A stretch of 64,000 nucleotides of DNA, from contig JAIRNF010000035.1 in assembly GCA_031258195.1 (NCBI GenBank), forward strand, positions 1 to 64,000, in the 5' to 3' direction. Made by a program: the position numbers and the translations under genes. Under the pieces are notes generated by a model. It was not told the origin of the DNA. It worked only from the letters and a program-made list of their open reading frames with translations, and made no database searches. This document shows positions 17,661-25,771 of the stretch, in pieces. Every line of letters begins with the position of its first letter. Positions within the stretch are counted from its first letter, which is position 1. This DNA is from Prevotellaceae bacterium. Lineage in GTDB: Bacteria; Bacteroidota; Bacteroidia; Bacteroidales; UBA932.

Positions 17661-20291
17661 ATGAACAATAATAATTTTACAATAAAATCGCAAGAAGTAA
17701 TTCAAGAGGCTGCCCAGATTGCCATGGGTATGAACAACCAGGGGATAGACACCGGTCACTTGATGAAGGCGATTTTAAAAGAAAGCGAAAGCATTACCGG
17801 CTATCTGTTCGGAAAGTTGGGTATTAACAGTAATACTATTTCGGTAGAGGTGGATAATATTGTCGAACGTTACCCGAAAGTTTCTGGTGGTAGCGATCCG
17901 TACCTGACTAATGGTATGAATAGGGTATTGCAAAAGGCTATGGATTACTCAAAAGAAATGGGTGATCAGTTTATTTCTATCGAACATTTGCTGCTGGGTA
18001 TTCTTGCTGTTGGCGACGAAGTATCGCAGCTACTTAAGAATAACGGTGCTACCGAAAAAGAAATGAAAGCAGCAATCCTTGAACTGCGTAAAGGTTCTAA
18101 AGTAGATAGCCAAACGGCAGAAGACACGTTCGATGCGCTAAACCGTTTTGCAATTAACCTAAACGAACAGGCAAGAATTGGTAAGCTCGACCCCGTAATT
18201 GGTCGTGACGAGGAGATTCGTCGTGTGCTGCAAATCCTTTCACGTAGAACTAAGAACAACCCCATATTGGTGGGAGAGCCAGGTGTTGGTAAAACAGCTA
18301 TTGCTGAAGGGCTTGCCCATAGAATAATTACAGGCGATGTACCCGAAAACCTAAAATCGAAGCAGATATACTCGCTCGATATGGGAGCACTTATTGCCGG
18401 CGCAAAATATAAAGGAGAGTTCGAGGAAAGGTTGAAATCGGTGGTGAAGGAAGTAACTACATCTAATGGCGAAATAGTGCTGTTTATCGATGAAATTCAT
18501 ACGCTTGTGGGCGCAGGTAAGGGCGAAGGAGCTATGGATGCTGCAAATATTCTTAAACCCGCATTAGCGCGTGGAGAGTTAAGAGCAATCGGAGCAACAA
18601 CGCTAGATGAGTATCAGAAGTATTTTGAACAGGATAAAGCGTTAGAGCGCCGTTTCCAAATGGTGTTGGTAGATGAGCCTTCGGGACCTGATGCCGTCTC
18701 AATTCTTCGCGGTCTTAAAGAGCGTTACGAAAACCACCATAAGGTACGTATAAAAGACGAAGCTATTATTGCCGCAGTGGAGCTGTCGCAAAAATATATT
18801 ACATCCAGATTTTTGCCGGATAAAGCGATAGATCTTATTGACGAAGCTGCTGCAAGGCTTAGGCTGGAGATGAACTCCGTTCCCGAAAATATAGATGAGC
18901 TTGATCGCAAGATTCGCCAATTAGAGATAGAGCGTGAAGCGATTAAACGAGAAGGAGATGAGAAAAAAGTAGAAAATCTTTCGCGAGAAATCAGCGATTT
19001 ATCTGACGAAAGAAACCGTTTGTACGCACAGTGGCAGCAAGAAAAAGACAGGCTGGATACCATTCAGAAGAATCGCCAGTTAATAGAATATCTGAAGCTG
19101 CAAGCCGAAGATGCGGAGCGTAAAGGAGATTATGGTAAAGTTGCCGAAATACGTTACGGTAAAATACGCGAAACAGAGTTGGAGAATGAAAAGCTGTTGG
19201 GTGAAAAAGAAAATGCATCACAAGAATCGTTGATGAATGAAGAGGTTACAGCAGAGTCGATTGCAGAGGTTGTGCAAAAATGGACGGGCATACCTGTAAG
19301 TAAAATGCTGCAAAGCGAAACGGAGAAGTTGCTTCACATGGAAGACGAATTGCACAAACGTGTAATCGGACAAGATGAGGCAATAGAGGCAATAGCTGAT
19401 GCCATTCGCCGTAGCCGTGCAGGTTTGCAAGATCAGCGTCGTCCTATTGGGTCATTCCTGTTTTTGGGTACTACCGGTGTTGGTAAAACAGAGCTGGCAA
19501 AAGCAGTTGCCGAGTTTTTGTTTAACGACGAAAACATGATGACACGTATAGATATGTCGGAGTATCAGGAGCGCCATTCGGTTTCACGTTTAGTAGGAGC
19601 GCCTCCGGGATATGTTGGCTACGATGAGGGTGGACAGCTTACCGAAGCCGTAAGGCATAAACCATATTCGGTTGTGCTGCTAGACGAGATCGAAAAAGCC
19701 CATCCCGACGTATTTAATATTTTACTGCAGGTGCTGGATGATGGTCGGTTGACGGATAACAAAGGGCGTACTGTAAACTTTAAGAATACCGTTATTATAA
19801 TGACATCTAATGTCGGTTCTCATATTATACAGGAAAGTTTTTCAAAGCTGAACGAAAAGAATAAAGACGCTATAGTAGAAGAAACAAAAATTGATGTGAT
19901 TAATCTTTTGAAGCAAACGGTTCGTCCGGAATTTATTAATCGTATCGACGAAATAATAATGTTCCTTCCATTAGGCAAAGGAGATATACGCGCAATTGTA
20001 AATCTACAAATGAAACAAATTGCCGATATGCTGAAAGAAAGAGATATCAACATAGAGCTGACCGAGTATGCCGTAGATTATATTGCAGATAAAGGTTTCG
20101 ATCCGGTATATGGCGCACGTCCGGTAAAACGGATGTTGCAAAAAGAGTTGCTAAACGAGCTGTCGAAGCAAATTCTGAAAGTAACCATAAAGCCGGAGAG
20201 TACGGTAATCGTTGACTATTTTGGCGATGGACTTGTATTTCGCAATAAAGAAGAACAGAAAAAACACGTCAAAGAAAAGGCTAATCTTTAA
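17661..20291 (+). CDS. clpB: ATP-dependent disaggregase ClpB
   Basis: ClpB is a hexameric AAA+ chaperone that extracts proteins from aggregates together with DnaK. In order: Clp N-terminal repeats (1-145), NBD1 with Walker A GEPGVGKTAIAEG and Walker B VLFIDEIHTLVGAG, a long coiled-coil middle domain (about 400-520, rich in Glu, Arg and Lys), and NBD2 with GTTGVGKTELAKA, GAPPGYVGYDEGG and the sensor region TSNVGS. The intact middle domain separates it from ClpA and argues for ClpB over ClpC; 876 residues is normal. No CIRCE element or clear heat-shock promoter was recognised upstream. Confidence 0.95.
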   Translation: MNNNNFTIKSQEVIQEAAQIAMGMNNQGIDTGHLMKAILKESESITGYLFGKLGINSNTISVEVDNIVERYPKVSGGSDPYLTNGMNRVLQKAMDYSKEMGDQFISIEHLLLGILAVGDEVSQLLKNNGATEKEMKAAILELRKGSKVDSQTAEDTFDALNRFAINLNEQARIGKLDPVIGRDEEIRRVLQILSRRTKNNPILVGEPGVGKTAIAEGLAHRIITGDVPENLKSKQIYSLDMGALIAGAKYKGEFEERLKSVVKEVTTSNGEIVLFIDEIHTLVGAGKGEGAMDAANILKPALARGELRAIGATTLDEYQKYFEQDKALERRFQMVLVDEPSGPDAVSILRGLKERYENHHKVRIKDEAIIAAVELSQKYITSRFLPDKAIDLIDEAAARLRLEMNSVPENIDELDRKIRQLEIEREAIKREGDEKKVENLSREISDLSDERNRLYAQWQQEKDRLDTIQKNRQLIEYLKLQAEDAERKGDYGKVAEIRYGKIRETELENEKLLGEKENASQESLMNEEVTAESIAEVVQKWTGIPVSKMLQSETEKLLHMEDELHKRVIGQDEAIEAIADAIRRSRAGLQDQRRPIGSFLFLGTTGVGKTELAKAVAEFLFNDENMMTRIDMSEYQERHSVSRLVGAPPGYVGYDEGGQLTEAVRHKPYSVVLLDEIEKAHPDVFNILLQVLDDGRLTDNKGRTVNFKNTVIIMTSNVGSHIIQESFSKLNEKNKDAIVEETKIDVINLLKQTVRPEFINRIDEIIMFLPLGKGDIRAIVNLQMKQIADMLKERDINIELTEYAVDYIADKGFDPVYGARPVKRMLQKELLNELSKQILKVTIKPESTVIVDYFGDGLVFRNKEEQKKHVKEKANL

Positions 20292-20335
20292 TGATTCTTT
20301 AATATATAGTTTACCTATGTTAGATATATAGCGGC

Positions 20336-20343
20336 TATCTTTG
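20336..20343 (+). promoter_or_regulatory. -7 element of small RNA copy 1
   Basis: TATCTTTG fits TAnnTTTG and lies 12 nt before the conserved RNA body, as in copies 2 and 3. No clear -33 TTG is visible. Confidence 0.65.
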
Positions 20344-20347
20344 TAGT

Positions 20348-20421
20348 ACAAAATTCGAGTGGTTTTTTCATAAGTAATTAAGGTTAGGCGAAAAGAAGGG
20401 GTGGTGCCCCCCCCTTTTTTA
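20348..20421 (+). ncRNA. Tandem small RNA, copy 1
   Basis: This is the first of three non-coding units in the gap between clpB and the next gene. The body begins with CGAGTGG at 20356, has a T6 run, then CATAAGTAATTAAGGTTAGG, then CGAAAAG, and ends in a GC-rich hairpin and T run. The 5' end is estimated from the -7 box. TTTTTC before the core can pair with GAAAAG after it, making a stem with the core in the loop. Copy 1 differs from the others by C for T at the closing pair (CGAAAAG, others TGAAAAG). I do not recognise the RNA family. No credible ORF is present. Confidence 0.75.
20391..20421 (+). terminator. Terminator of small RNA copy 1
   Basis: G4 in AAGAAGGGG pairs with a run of eight C, followed by TTTTTTATTTTATT. 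The excess of C allows several registers. Confidence 0.8.
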
Positions 20422-20507
20422 TTTTATTGTCGGTATATTTAAAAGCTACCATATAGTATAAAATAACACTTCTGGCTTATCTATATCATTCTTTAATACT
20501 TATTTTA

Positions 20508-20537
20508 TTGCATTAGCTTTATCTGGTTCTACTTTTG
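20508..20537 (+). promoter_or_regulatory. Promoter of small RNA copy 2
   Basis: TTG at 20508-20510 and TACTTTTG at 20530-20537 are separated by 19 nt, close to the Bacteroidetes TTG-N19-21-TAnnTTTG pattern. The spacer contains GCATTAGCTT, also found at exactly the same distance before the -7 box of copy 3. Confidence 0.75.
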
Positions 20538-20541
20538 TATT

Positions 20542-20618
20542 GTAGAAGCCCGAGTGGTTTTTTCATAAGTAATTAAGGTTAGGTGAAAAGGAGGAACTTT
20601 TAGTTCCTCCTTTTGTTT
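20542..20618 (+). ncRNA. Tandem small RNA, copy 2
   Basis: The same conserved body begins at 20551 (CGAGTGG, T6, CATAAGTAATTAAGGTTAGG, TGAAAAG), 195 nt after copy 1. The terminator stem differs in sequence from copies 1 and 3 while the body is identical, so the body is under stronger constraint than the hairpin. The 5' end is an estimate. Confidence 0.78.
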
Positions 20619-20620
20619 TC
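20586..20620 (+). terminator. Terminator of small RNA copy 2
   Basis: A perfect 13-bp stem (AAAAGGAGGAACT / AGTTCCTCCTTTT) with a TTT loop is followed by GTTTTC. Confidence 0.88.
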
Positions 20621-20716
20621 TGAGGGATTAAAAACGGATATAACGTTTTGTAACAAATTAAGGTGGATTATATCCTATGTTAACACTCGTTGCGGCGCAT
20701 TAGCTTGCTGGGGCAT

Positions 20717-20724
20717 TACATTTG
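20717..20724 (+). promoter_or_regulatory. -7 element of small RNA copy 3
   Basis: TACATTTG fits the consensus and is 12 nt ahead of the body. GCATTAGCTT begins 20 nt upstream, as in copy 2. A TTG occurs at 20690-20692, slightly too far for an ideal -33 element. Confidence 0.65.
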
Positions 20725-20728
20725 TAAT

Positions 20729-20807
20729 GTAAAACACGAGTGGTTTTTTTCATAAGTAATTAAGGTTAGGTGAAAAGGAGGGGTGGTGCCCTCCTTTTAT
20801 TTTTATT
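20729..20807 (+). ncRNA. Tandem small RNA, copy 3
   Basis: The conserved body begins at 20737, 186 nt after copy 2, with T7 instead of T6 and otherwise the same core through TGAAAAGGAGG. The loop GTGGTG of its terminator is shared with copy 1, while the stem base AAAAGGAGG is shared with copy 2. The next protein-coding gene starts at 20862, so read-through into it is possible, but the terminator is strong. Confidence 0.78.
20773..20807 (+). terminator. Terminator of small RNA copy 3
   Basis: A 10-bp stem (AAAAGGAGGG / CCCTCCTTTT) with loop GTGGTG is followed by ATTTTTATTT. Confidence 0.87.
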
Positions 20808-20861
20808 TGAACCAAATTCCGTAAGAATTCGTTATTTTCGCATAAACAACTAATCTTACGT

Positions 20862-23840
20862 ATGCCCACATCTTCAGCACCATCTATTCGGCAGCTTTAT
20901 TTTAAAGATACCTCGTTTGCCGATTTAATGACCCATCGTATATACAACGTTTTAATGATATCGAGTCGCTACGATGCTTTTATTGTAGAAGAAGACGGCA
21001 GAATAGAAGAGCAGCTTTTTAACGAGTATGCGTCGCTCAACTTACGCTATCCTCCGCGTTTTACACAAGTATATACAGAAGATGAAGCTTTTGAGGAGTT
21101 AACGCAGAGAGATTTTGAGCTGGTGATTGCAATGTCTGATAGCGATGGAAAAGATATCTTCGATGTTGCAAGACGAATTAAATCATCCTATCCGAATATA
21201 CCGATAGTGATTCTGACCCCCTTTTCTCGTGAAGTTACGCTGAGAATAGATAAAGAAGATCTAAGCTCTATTGATTACATATTCAGCTGGCTTGGAAATA
21301 CCGACCTTTTATTGGCAATCATCAAGCTGCTAGAAGATAGAATGAATGTGAAAGAAGACGTAGATAGCGTTGGTGTTCAGATTGTTCTATTTGTCGAAGA
21401 TTCTATTCATTTTTCATCGTCTATATTACCATATCTCTACAAATTTATTTTTCATCAGTCGCTTTCATTCATGACAGAAGCTCTCAACGCACACCAGCAA
21501 ATGCTACGTATGCGCGGAAGACCTAAGATACTGATGGCTCGTACTTACGAGGAAGTTTGGGAGATTTTTAGCGAATTTAAAAATAATATACTTGGAGTTG
21601 TCTCTGATATTAGATTCCCACATAATGGAAAGAATGATAAAAAAGCGGGCATAGATTTGTGTAGGCAAATACGAAAGAAAAATGAGTTTATACCGTACAT
21701 TCTTCTTTCTTCAGAAACGGAGAATGCTATTGAAGCAGAACGTTTGCAAGTATCATTTATCGATAAGAACTCTAAAACCTTAGCGCAGAAGCTTAAAAAA
21801 CATCTGCTAGATAGCTTTGGTTTTGGCGATTTTATATTTCGTGATCCTGCTACCGGCGAAGAAATTGCACGAGCAAAGAATCTAAAAGATTTGCAGAATC
21901 TTATCTTTACTTTGCCTGATGATACGTTGGTATTTCACTTATCTCAAAACCACGTCTCAAAATGGCTATACTCTAGAGCCATGTTCCCGTTAGCTGAGTT
22001 TCTACGTGATATCTCTTTTAAGGATTTTAGCAATATAGACGAAGCGAGACAAACCATTTTTAATGCTATAGTTCAGTATCGTAAAATTAAGAATCAGGGA
22101 GTAGTTGCAGTTTTTCAGCGTGATAGGTTTGATAAGTACTCTAACTTTGCCCGCATTGGCGCCGGATCTATGGGGGGGAAGGCGCGTGGATTAGCATTTC
22201 TGAATGCTCTCATAAAACGAAATTCATCGCTAGAGTATTTTAAAGAAAATGAAGTACAAGTCTCCTTACCTAAAACGGTTGTGCTTTGTACCGACGTGTT
22301 TGATGAGTTTATGGAGCAGAATAATCTGTATCCAATAGCCCTCTCTGAAATATCCGATGAAGAAATTCTCAAATATTTTCTTGTTGCAGAATTCCCTGAA
22401 CGTTATCGCGAAGATTTTATTGCTTTATTTAAAGCATTTGGACGACCTATTGCTGTCCGATCATCGAGTTTACTTGAAGATTCGTACTATCAGCCGTTTG
22501 CCGGTATTTACTCAACATACATGGTCCCCTTTGACGAAGATAATGTAGATAACATGCTTCGTATGCTTACCGATGCAATAAAGGCAGTATATGCCTCAGT
22601 ATTTTATAGGGATAGCAAAGCATATATGCGTGCAACGTCTAACGTGATAGATTCGGAAAAGATGGCAATTGTTCTCCAGGAGGTTGTAGGCGATTATTAT
22701 GGAAACCAATACTATCCATCGTTTTCCGGCGTTGCACGTTCTATTAATTTTTATCCGTTAGGAGCGGAAAAACCCGAAAATGGCGTTGCTAATGTTGCTT
22801 TAGGATTGGGAAAATACGTGGTTGATGGCGGTAAAAGCCTTCGCTTTTCTCCGAAGTTTCCTGAAAATGTTTTGCAGCTTAGCTCTCTGTCTATTGCTTT
22901 AAAAGAAACGCAAAGAACCTTTAATGCCCTCGATAGTTCATTGCTAAACTTTGCCCCAACTACCGATGATTCGTGTAATATACTTACGCTAGACCTTAAA
23001 GACGCAGAGAAAGACGGAACGCTGGACGGTCTTGTATCTACATACGATCCGAACGATCAGATTATACGGGATGGCTTGTACGACGGAGGGCGTAAGTTGA
23101 TAACCTTTGCAGGCATATTAAAATATAATATATTTCCGCTTGCGGCTATTCTTCAAAAAGCGTTAGAAATTGGTCAGCATGAAATGGGGCATCCCGTAGA
23201 GATAGAGTTTGCTGTAAAGTTAAAGTCGTCGAAGGAGAAAATAGGCACATTCCATTTATTACAAATACGACCTATTGTTGAAAGTAGCGAGGTTATTGTC
23301 GAAAATTTGGAAGTAATCGCTAATGAAAAAACCATTATTAAGTCTCAGCGAATACTTGGCAACGGGATAATAGATGATGTTTACGATTTCGTTTACATTA
23401 AGCCCGAAACATTCGATCCCTCTCAGAGCCGCGAAATGGTAGAAGAAGTGGATGCGCTGAACGAGAAAATGCAAAAAGAAGGGCGATATTATGTGCTTGT
23501 AGGTCCCGGTCGCTGGGGCTCGAGCGATCCGTGGTTGGGCGTTCCGGTTAAGTGGTCGCAAATTTCTAATGCTCGTACCATTATTGAGTCCGGACTTGAA
23601 AACTTCAGGGTAGATCCTAGTCAGGGTACACATTTTTTCCATAATCTTACATCGCTTCAAGTGGGCTATTTTACTATAAATCCATATATGGATGACGGGT
23701 TCTACGATTTGAACTTTTTAAAAGAGCAGCCTACGCTATTCGAAACAAAATATCTCCGGCATGTTCGTTTTACCAAGCCAATTGTCATTAAAATGGATGG
23801 AAAGAAGAGCATTGGAGTTGTGCTGAAACCTAAGAAATAG
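20862..23840 (+). CDS. Two receiver-like domains fused to a PEP synthase-type ATP-binding domain
   Basis: This is a 992-residue cytoplasmic protein. Residues ~25-165 and ~175-320 look like response-regulator receiver folds. The second keeps a likely phosphoacceptor Asp (GVVSDIRFP), a Ser pair (LLSS) and a Lys (FIDKNS); the first is degenerate. Residues ~430-820 match the nucleotide-binding N-terminal domain of PEP synthase/pyruvate phosphate dikinase (GAGSMGGKARGLAFLN, AVRSSSLLEDSYYQPFAGIY, LLQIRPIVE). The phosphohistidine domain and the PEP/pyruvate barrel are absent; instead a ~170-residue C-terminal region has YVLVGPGRWGSSDPWLGVPV. It is therefore unlikely to make PEP by itself; a regulatory phosphotransferase role is possible but unproven. 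The GH20 gene follows after 23 nt. Confidence 0.8.
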   Translation: MPTSSAPSIRQLYFKDTSFADLMTHRIYNVLMISSRYDAFIVEEDGRIEEQLFNEYASLNLRYPPRFTQVYTEDEAFEELTQRDFELVIAMSDSDGKDIFDVARRIKSSYPNIPIVILTPFSREVTLRIDKEDLSSIDYIFSWLGNTDLLLAIIKLLEDRMNVKEDVDSVGVQIVLFVEDSIHFSSSILPYLYKFIFHQSLSFMTEALNAHQQMLRMRGRPKILMARTYEEVWEIFSEFKNNILGVVSDIRFPHNGKNDKKAGIDLCRQIRKKNEFIPYILLSSETENAIEAERLQVSFIDKNSKTLAQKLKKHLLDSFGFGDFIFRDPATGEEIARAKNLKDLQNLIFTLPDDTLVFHLSQNHVSKWLYSRAMFPLAEFLRDISFKDFSNIDEARQTIFNAIVQYRKIKNQGVVAVFQRDRFDKYSNFARIGAGSMGGKARGLAFLNALIKRNSSLEYFKENEVQVSLPKTVVLCTDVFDEFMEQNNLYPIALSEISDEEILKYFLVAEFPERYREDFIALFKAFGRPIAVRSSSLLEDSYYQPFAGIYSTYMVPFDEDNVDNMLRMLTDAIKAVYASVFYRDSKAYMRATSNVIDSEKMAIVLQEVVGDYYGNQYYPSFSGVARSINFYPLGAEKPENGVANVALGLGKYVVDGGKSLRFSPKFPENVLQLSSLSIALKETQRTFNALDSSLLNFAPTTDDSCNILTLDLKDAEKDGTLDGLVSTYDPNDQIIRDGLYDGGRKLITFAGILKYNIFPLAAILQKALEIGQHEMGHPVEIEFAVKLKSSKEKIGTFHLLQIRPIVESSEVIVENLEVIANEKTIIKSQRILGNGIIDDVYDFVYIKPETFDPSQSREMVEEVDALNEKMQKEGRYYVLVGPGRWGSSDPWLGVPVKWSQISNARTIIESGLENFRVDPSQGTHFFHNLTSLQVGYFTINPYMDDGFYDLNFLKEQPTLFETKYLRHVRFTKPIVIKMDGKKSIGVVLKPKK

Positions 23841-23863
23841 TAATACTTAATAGAAATTATTTT

Positions 23864-25576
23864 ATGAAAACCACCAGAATTATACTAGCCCTATTTTGTT
23901 TAGTAGCTATTAGTCTTGTATCTTGTACTCAAAAGAAAACAGCACCGGCATCAGCACAAGATATTGTGCCAAAGCCCGTGTCTATACTCCAAAAAGAAGG
24001 GAATCCCGTTATTTTGACTAAAAAGACCGTAATACTTTATGATCAGAATTTTAAAGATCAAGCAAAATACCTTAAAGATCAGCTGGCGCAGCAATGTGGT
24101 TGGACATCTCTTTCGTTGGTGGAGAATACTCCTCAAACAACTGATCGGCAACCAGAATCTGCAATTGTGCTTTTATCGGGCGGCTCTTCTCATTCTGACA
24201 CAGATAAGGCTGAAGCCTATAAGTTATATACCGTAGATGAAAATAGCGTAATAATAGAAGCCCCAACAATCAGAGGCTTTATTAACGGTATTCAGAGCTT
24301 ATTACAGTTATTCCCTGTAGAAAATGCTGATGAGGTAGCCATTCAGCCTGTAGAAATTTACGATTATCCGCGATTTGCATACAGAGGTATGCATCTGGAT
24401 GTTGTTCGCCATATGTTTTCTGTTGATTTTGTTAAGAAGTATATAGACTATCTGGCTTTTCATAAATTTAATACGCTGCATTGGCATCTTACCGACGATC
24501 AGGGTTGGAGAATAGAAATGCTCAGCTATCCCAAGCTTAACTCTATAGGATCTTGGCGTAATTCTACACTTATCGGACATTTCTTCGATGAGCCTGTTCG
24601 CTACGATCCTAACCGTTATGGTGGATTTTATACTCGTTCGGAAGTAAAAGACATTTTGAAGTATGCTGAGGTAAGAGGTATTATGGTTATTCCCGAAATT
24701 GATATTCCGGGGCATAGTCGTGCCACAATTGCTGCTTATCCCGAGTTTAGTACAAAGCCCGATACTACATGGAATGTAGCCTATACATGGGGTATGTACA
24801 ACCGTCAGAATAACGTGCTGGCTCCTCGCCCTGAAACATTTGAGTTTTTAAAAACGGTATTCGGCGAAGTAGCAGACTTATTCCCTGCGCCATACCTGCA
24901 TATTGGCGGAGATGAGTGCAGTAAAAAGTGGTGGAAAGAAGACCCGTTTTGCCAACAGTTTATTAAAGCCAATGGCTTGAAAGATGAAGCTGATATACAA
25001 ACTTATATTGTAAATGAAGTTGTAAAATACGTTCAGAATAAAGGCAAAATAATTATTGGTTGGGACGAAATACTGGAGGGAGAATTAGATCCGGCAGCAG
25101 TTATAATGAGCTGGCGTGGAGAAAAGGGCGGAATTAGCGCTGCAAAAAGAAAGCATAAAGCAGTAATGACACCAAGTAGTGTAATGTACTTTAACCGTTA
25201 TCAGACCAAATCAAAAAGAGATAGCCTACAAATACCGGGATATATTCCGCTTGAAGTTGTATATGCATACGAGCCTGTACCGGAAGCGTTGAAAAAAGAA
25301 GGACTGAAAGACTATATTCTCGGAGCGCAGGCTTGTGTATGGACAGAATATATCCCAACAGAAAAGGATGTAGAGTATATGATTTTTCCTCGTATGACAG
25401 CCCTTAGCGAGGTGCTATGGGTAAGTTCAGAAAAGAAAGATTTTGACGATTTTAAGCGTAGGCTAAAATTAAATATTATTCCGAGATATAATCTCTGGAA
25501 TAGCGATTATTGCCGTGATTACGAAGAGTGGACTACTGCAAGAGTCAAGGAAGGAGAACAGGGGGTAATAGATTAA
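23864..25576 (+). CDS. GH20 beta-N-acetylhexosaminidase lipoprotein
   Basis: This enzyme removes terminal beta-GlcNAc or GalNAc from glycans, mucin or chitin/peptidoglycan fragments. The N-terminus is a lipoprotein signal with lipobox LVSC (Cys near residue 21). A GH20b N-terminal domain (about 35-165) precedes the catalytic barrel, with HWHLTDDQGWR, the adjacent catalytic Asp350-Glu351 pair in HIGGDECSKKWW, and the downstream W-W substrate-site motif (VMSWRGEKGG). Its 570 residues are typical of Bacteroidetes HexA/NahA-like enzymes. It is co-directional with the preceding gene and faces the GH3 fusion gene across a repeat cluster. Substrate specificity cannot be read from sequence alone. Confidence 0.93.
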   Translation: MKTTRIILALFCLVAISLVSCTQKKTAPASAQDIVPKPVSILQKEGNPVILTKKTVILYDQNFKDQAKYLKDQLAQQCGWTSLSLVENTPQTTDRQPESAIVLLSGGSSHSDTDKAEAYKLYTVDENSVIIEAPTIRGFINGIQSLLQLFPVENADEVAIQPVEIYDYPRFAYRGMHLDVVRHMFSVDFVKKYIDYLAFHKFNTLHWHLTDDQGWRIEMLSYPKLNSIGSWRNSTLIGHFFDEPVRYDPNRYGGFYTRSEVKDILKYAEVRGIMVIPEIDIPGHSRATIAAYPEFSTKPDTTWNVAYTWGMYNRQNNVLAPRPETFEFLKTVFGEVADLFPAPYLHIGGDECSKKWWKEDPFCQQFIKANGLKDEADIQTYIVNEVVKYVQNKGKIIIGWDEILEGELDPAAVIMSWRGEKGGISAAKRKHKAVMTPSSVMYFNRYQTKSKRDSLQIPGYIPLEVVYAYEPVPEALKKEGLKDYILGAQACVWTEYIPTEKDVEYMIFPRMTALSEVLWVSSEKKDFDDFKRRLKLNIIPRYNLWNSDYCRDYEEWTTARVKEGEQGVID

Positions 25577-25601
25577 GCATGCTTAGACAAGATAGTCTAA
25601 A

Positions 25602-25760
25602 GTCATGTCGAACGAAGTGAGATATCTATTCATTTTTCGGTAGATTTCCTCGCTACGCTCAGAATGACGTACTCTTTTGTCATGTCGAATGGAATAAGAC
25701 ATCTACCAAAAAGTAGTAATTCCTTGAGTGATTAGATATCTCATCTCATTCAATAGAACT
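25602..25760. repeat. Cluster of four TCGA-family half-sites
   Basis: Two direct half-sites (GTCATGTCGAACGAAGTGAG at 25602 and GTCATGTCGAATGGAATAAG at 25679) alternate with two inverted ones (25642-25668, ending AGAATGAC, and 25734-25759, starting AGATATCTCATCTCATT). Each pair could fold as an imperfect hairpin. They lie between convergent genes, so they may also terminate transcription from both sides. Confidence 0.65.
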
Positions 25761-25771
25761 GGTAAAATATA

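Noticed and set aside
20292..20861. CRISPR-like array between clpB and the next gene
   Set aside because: Three copies spaced by 186-195 nt, each with promoter and terminator, with no fixed-length repeat/spacer pattern and no cas genes.
23259..23660. 133-residue minus-strand frame inside the receiver-PPDK_N gene
   Set aside because: The plus-strand gene has strong domain motifs over the same bases, so this is a chance antisense frame.
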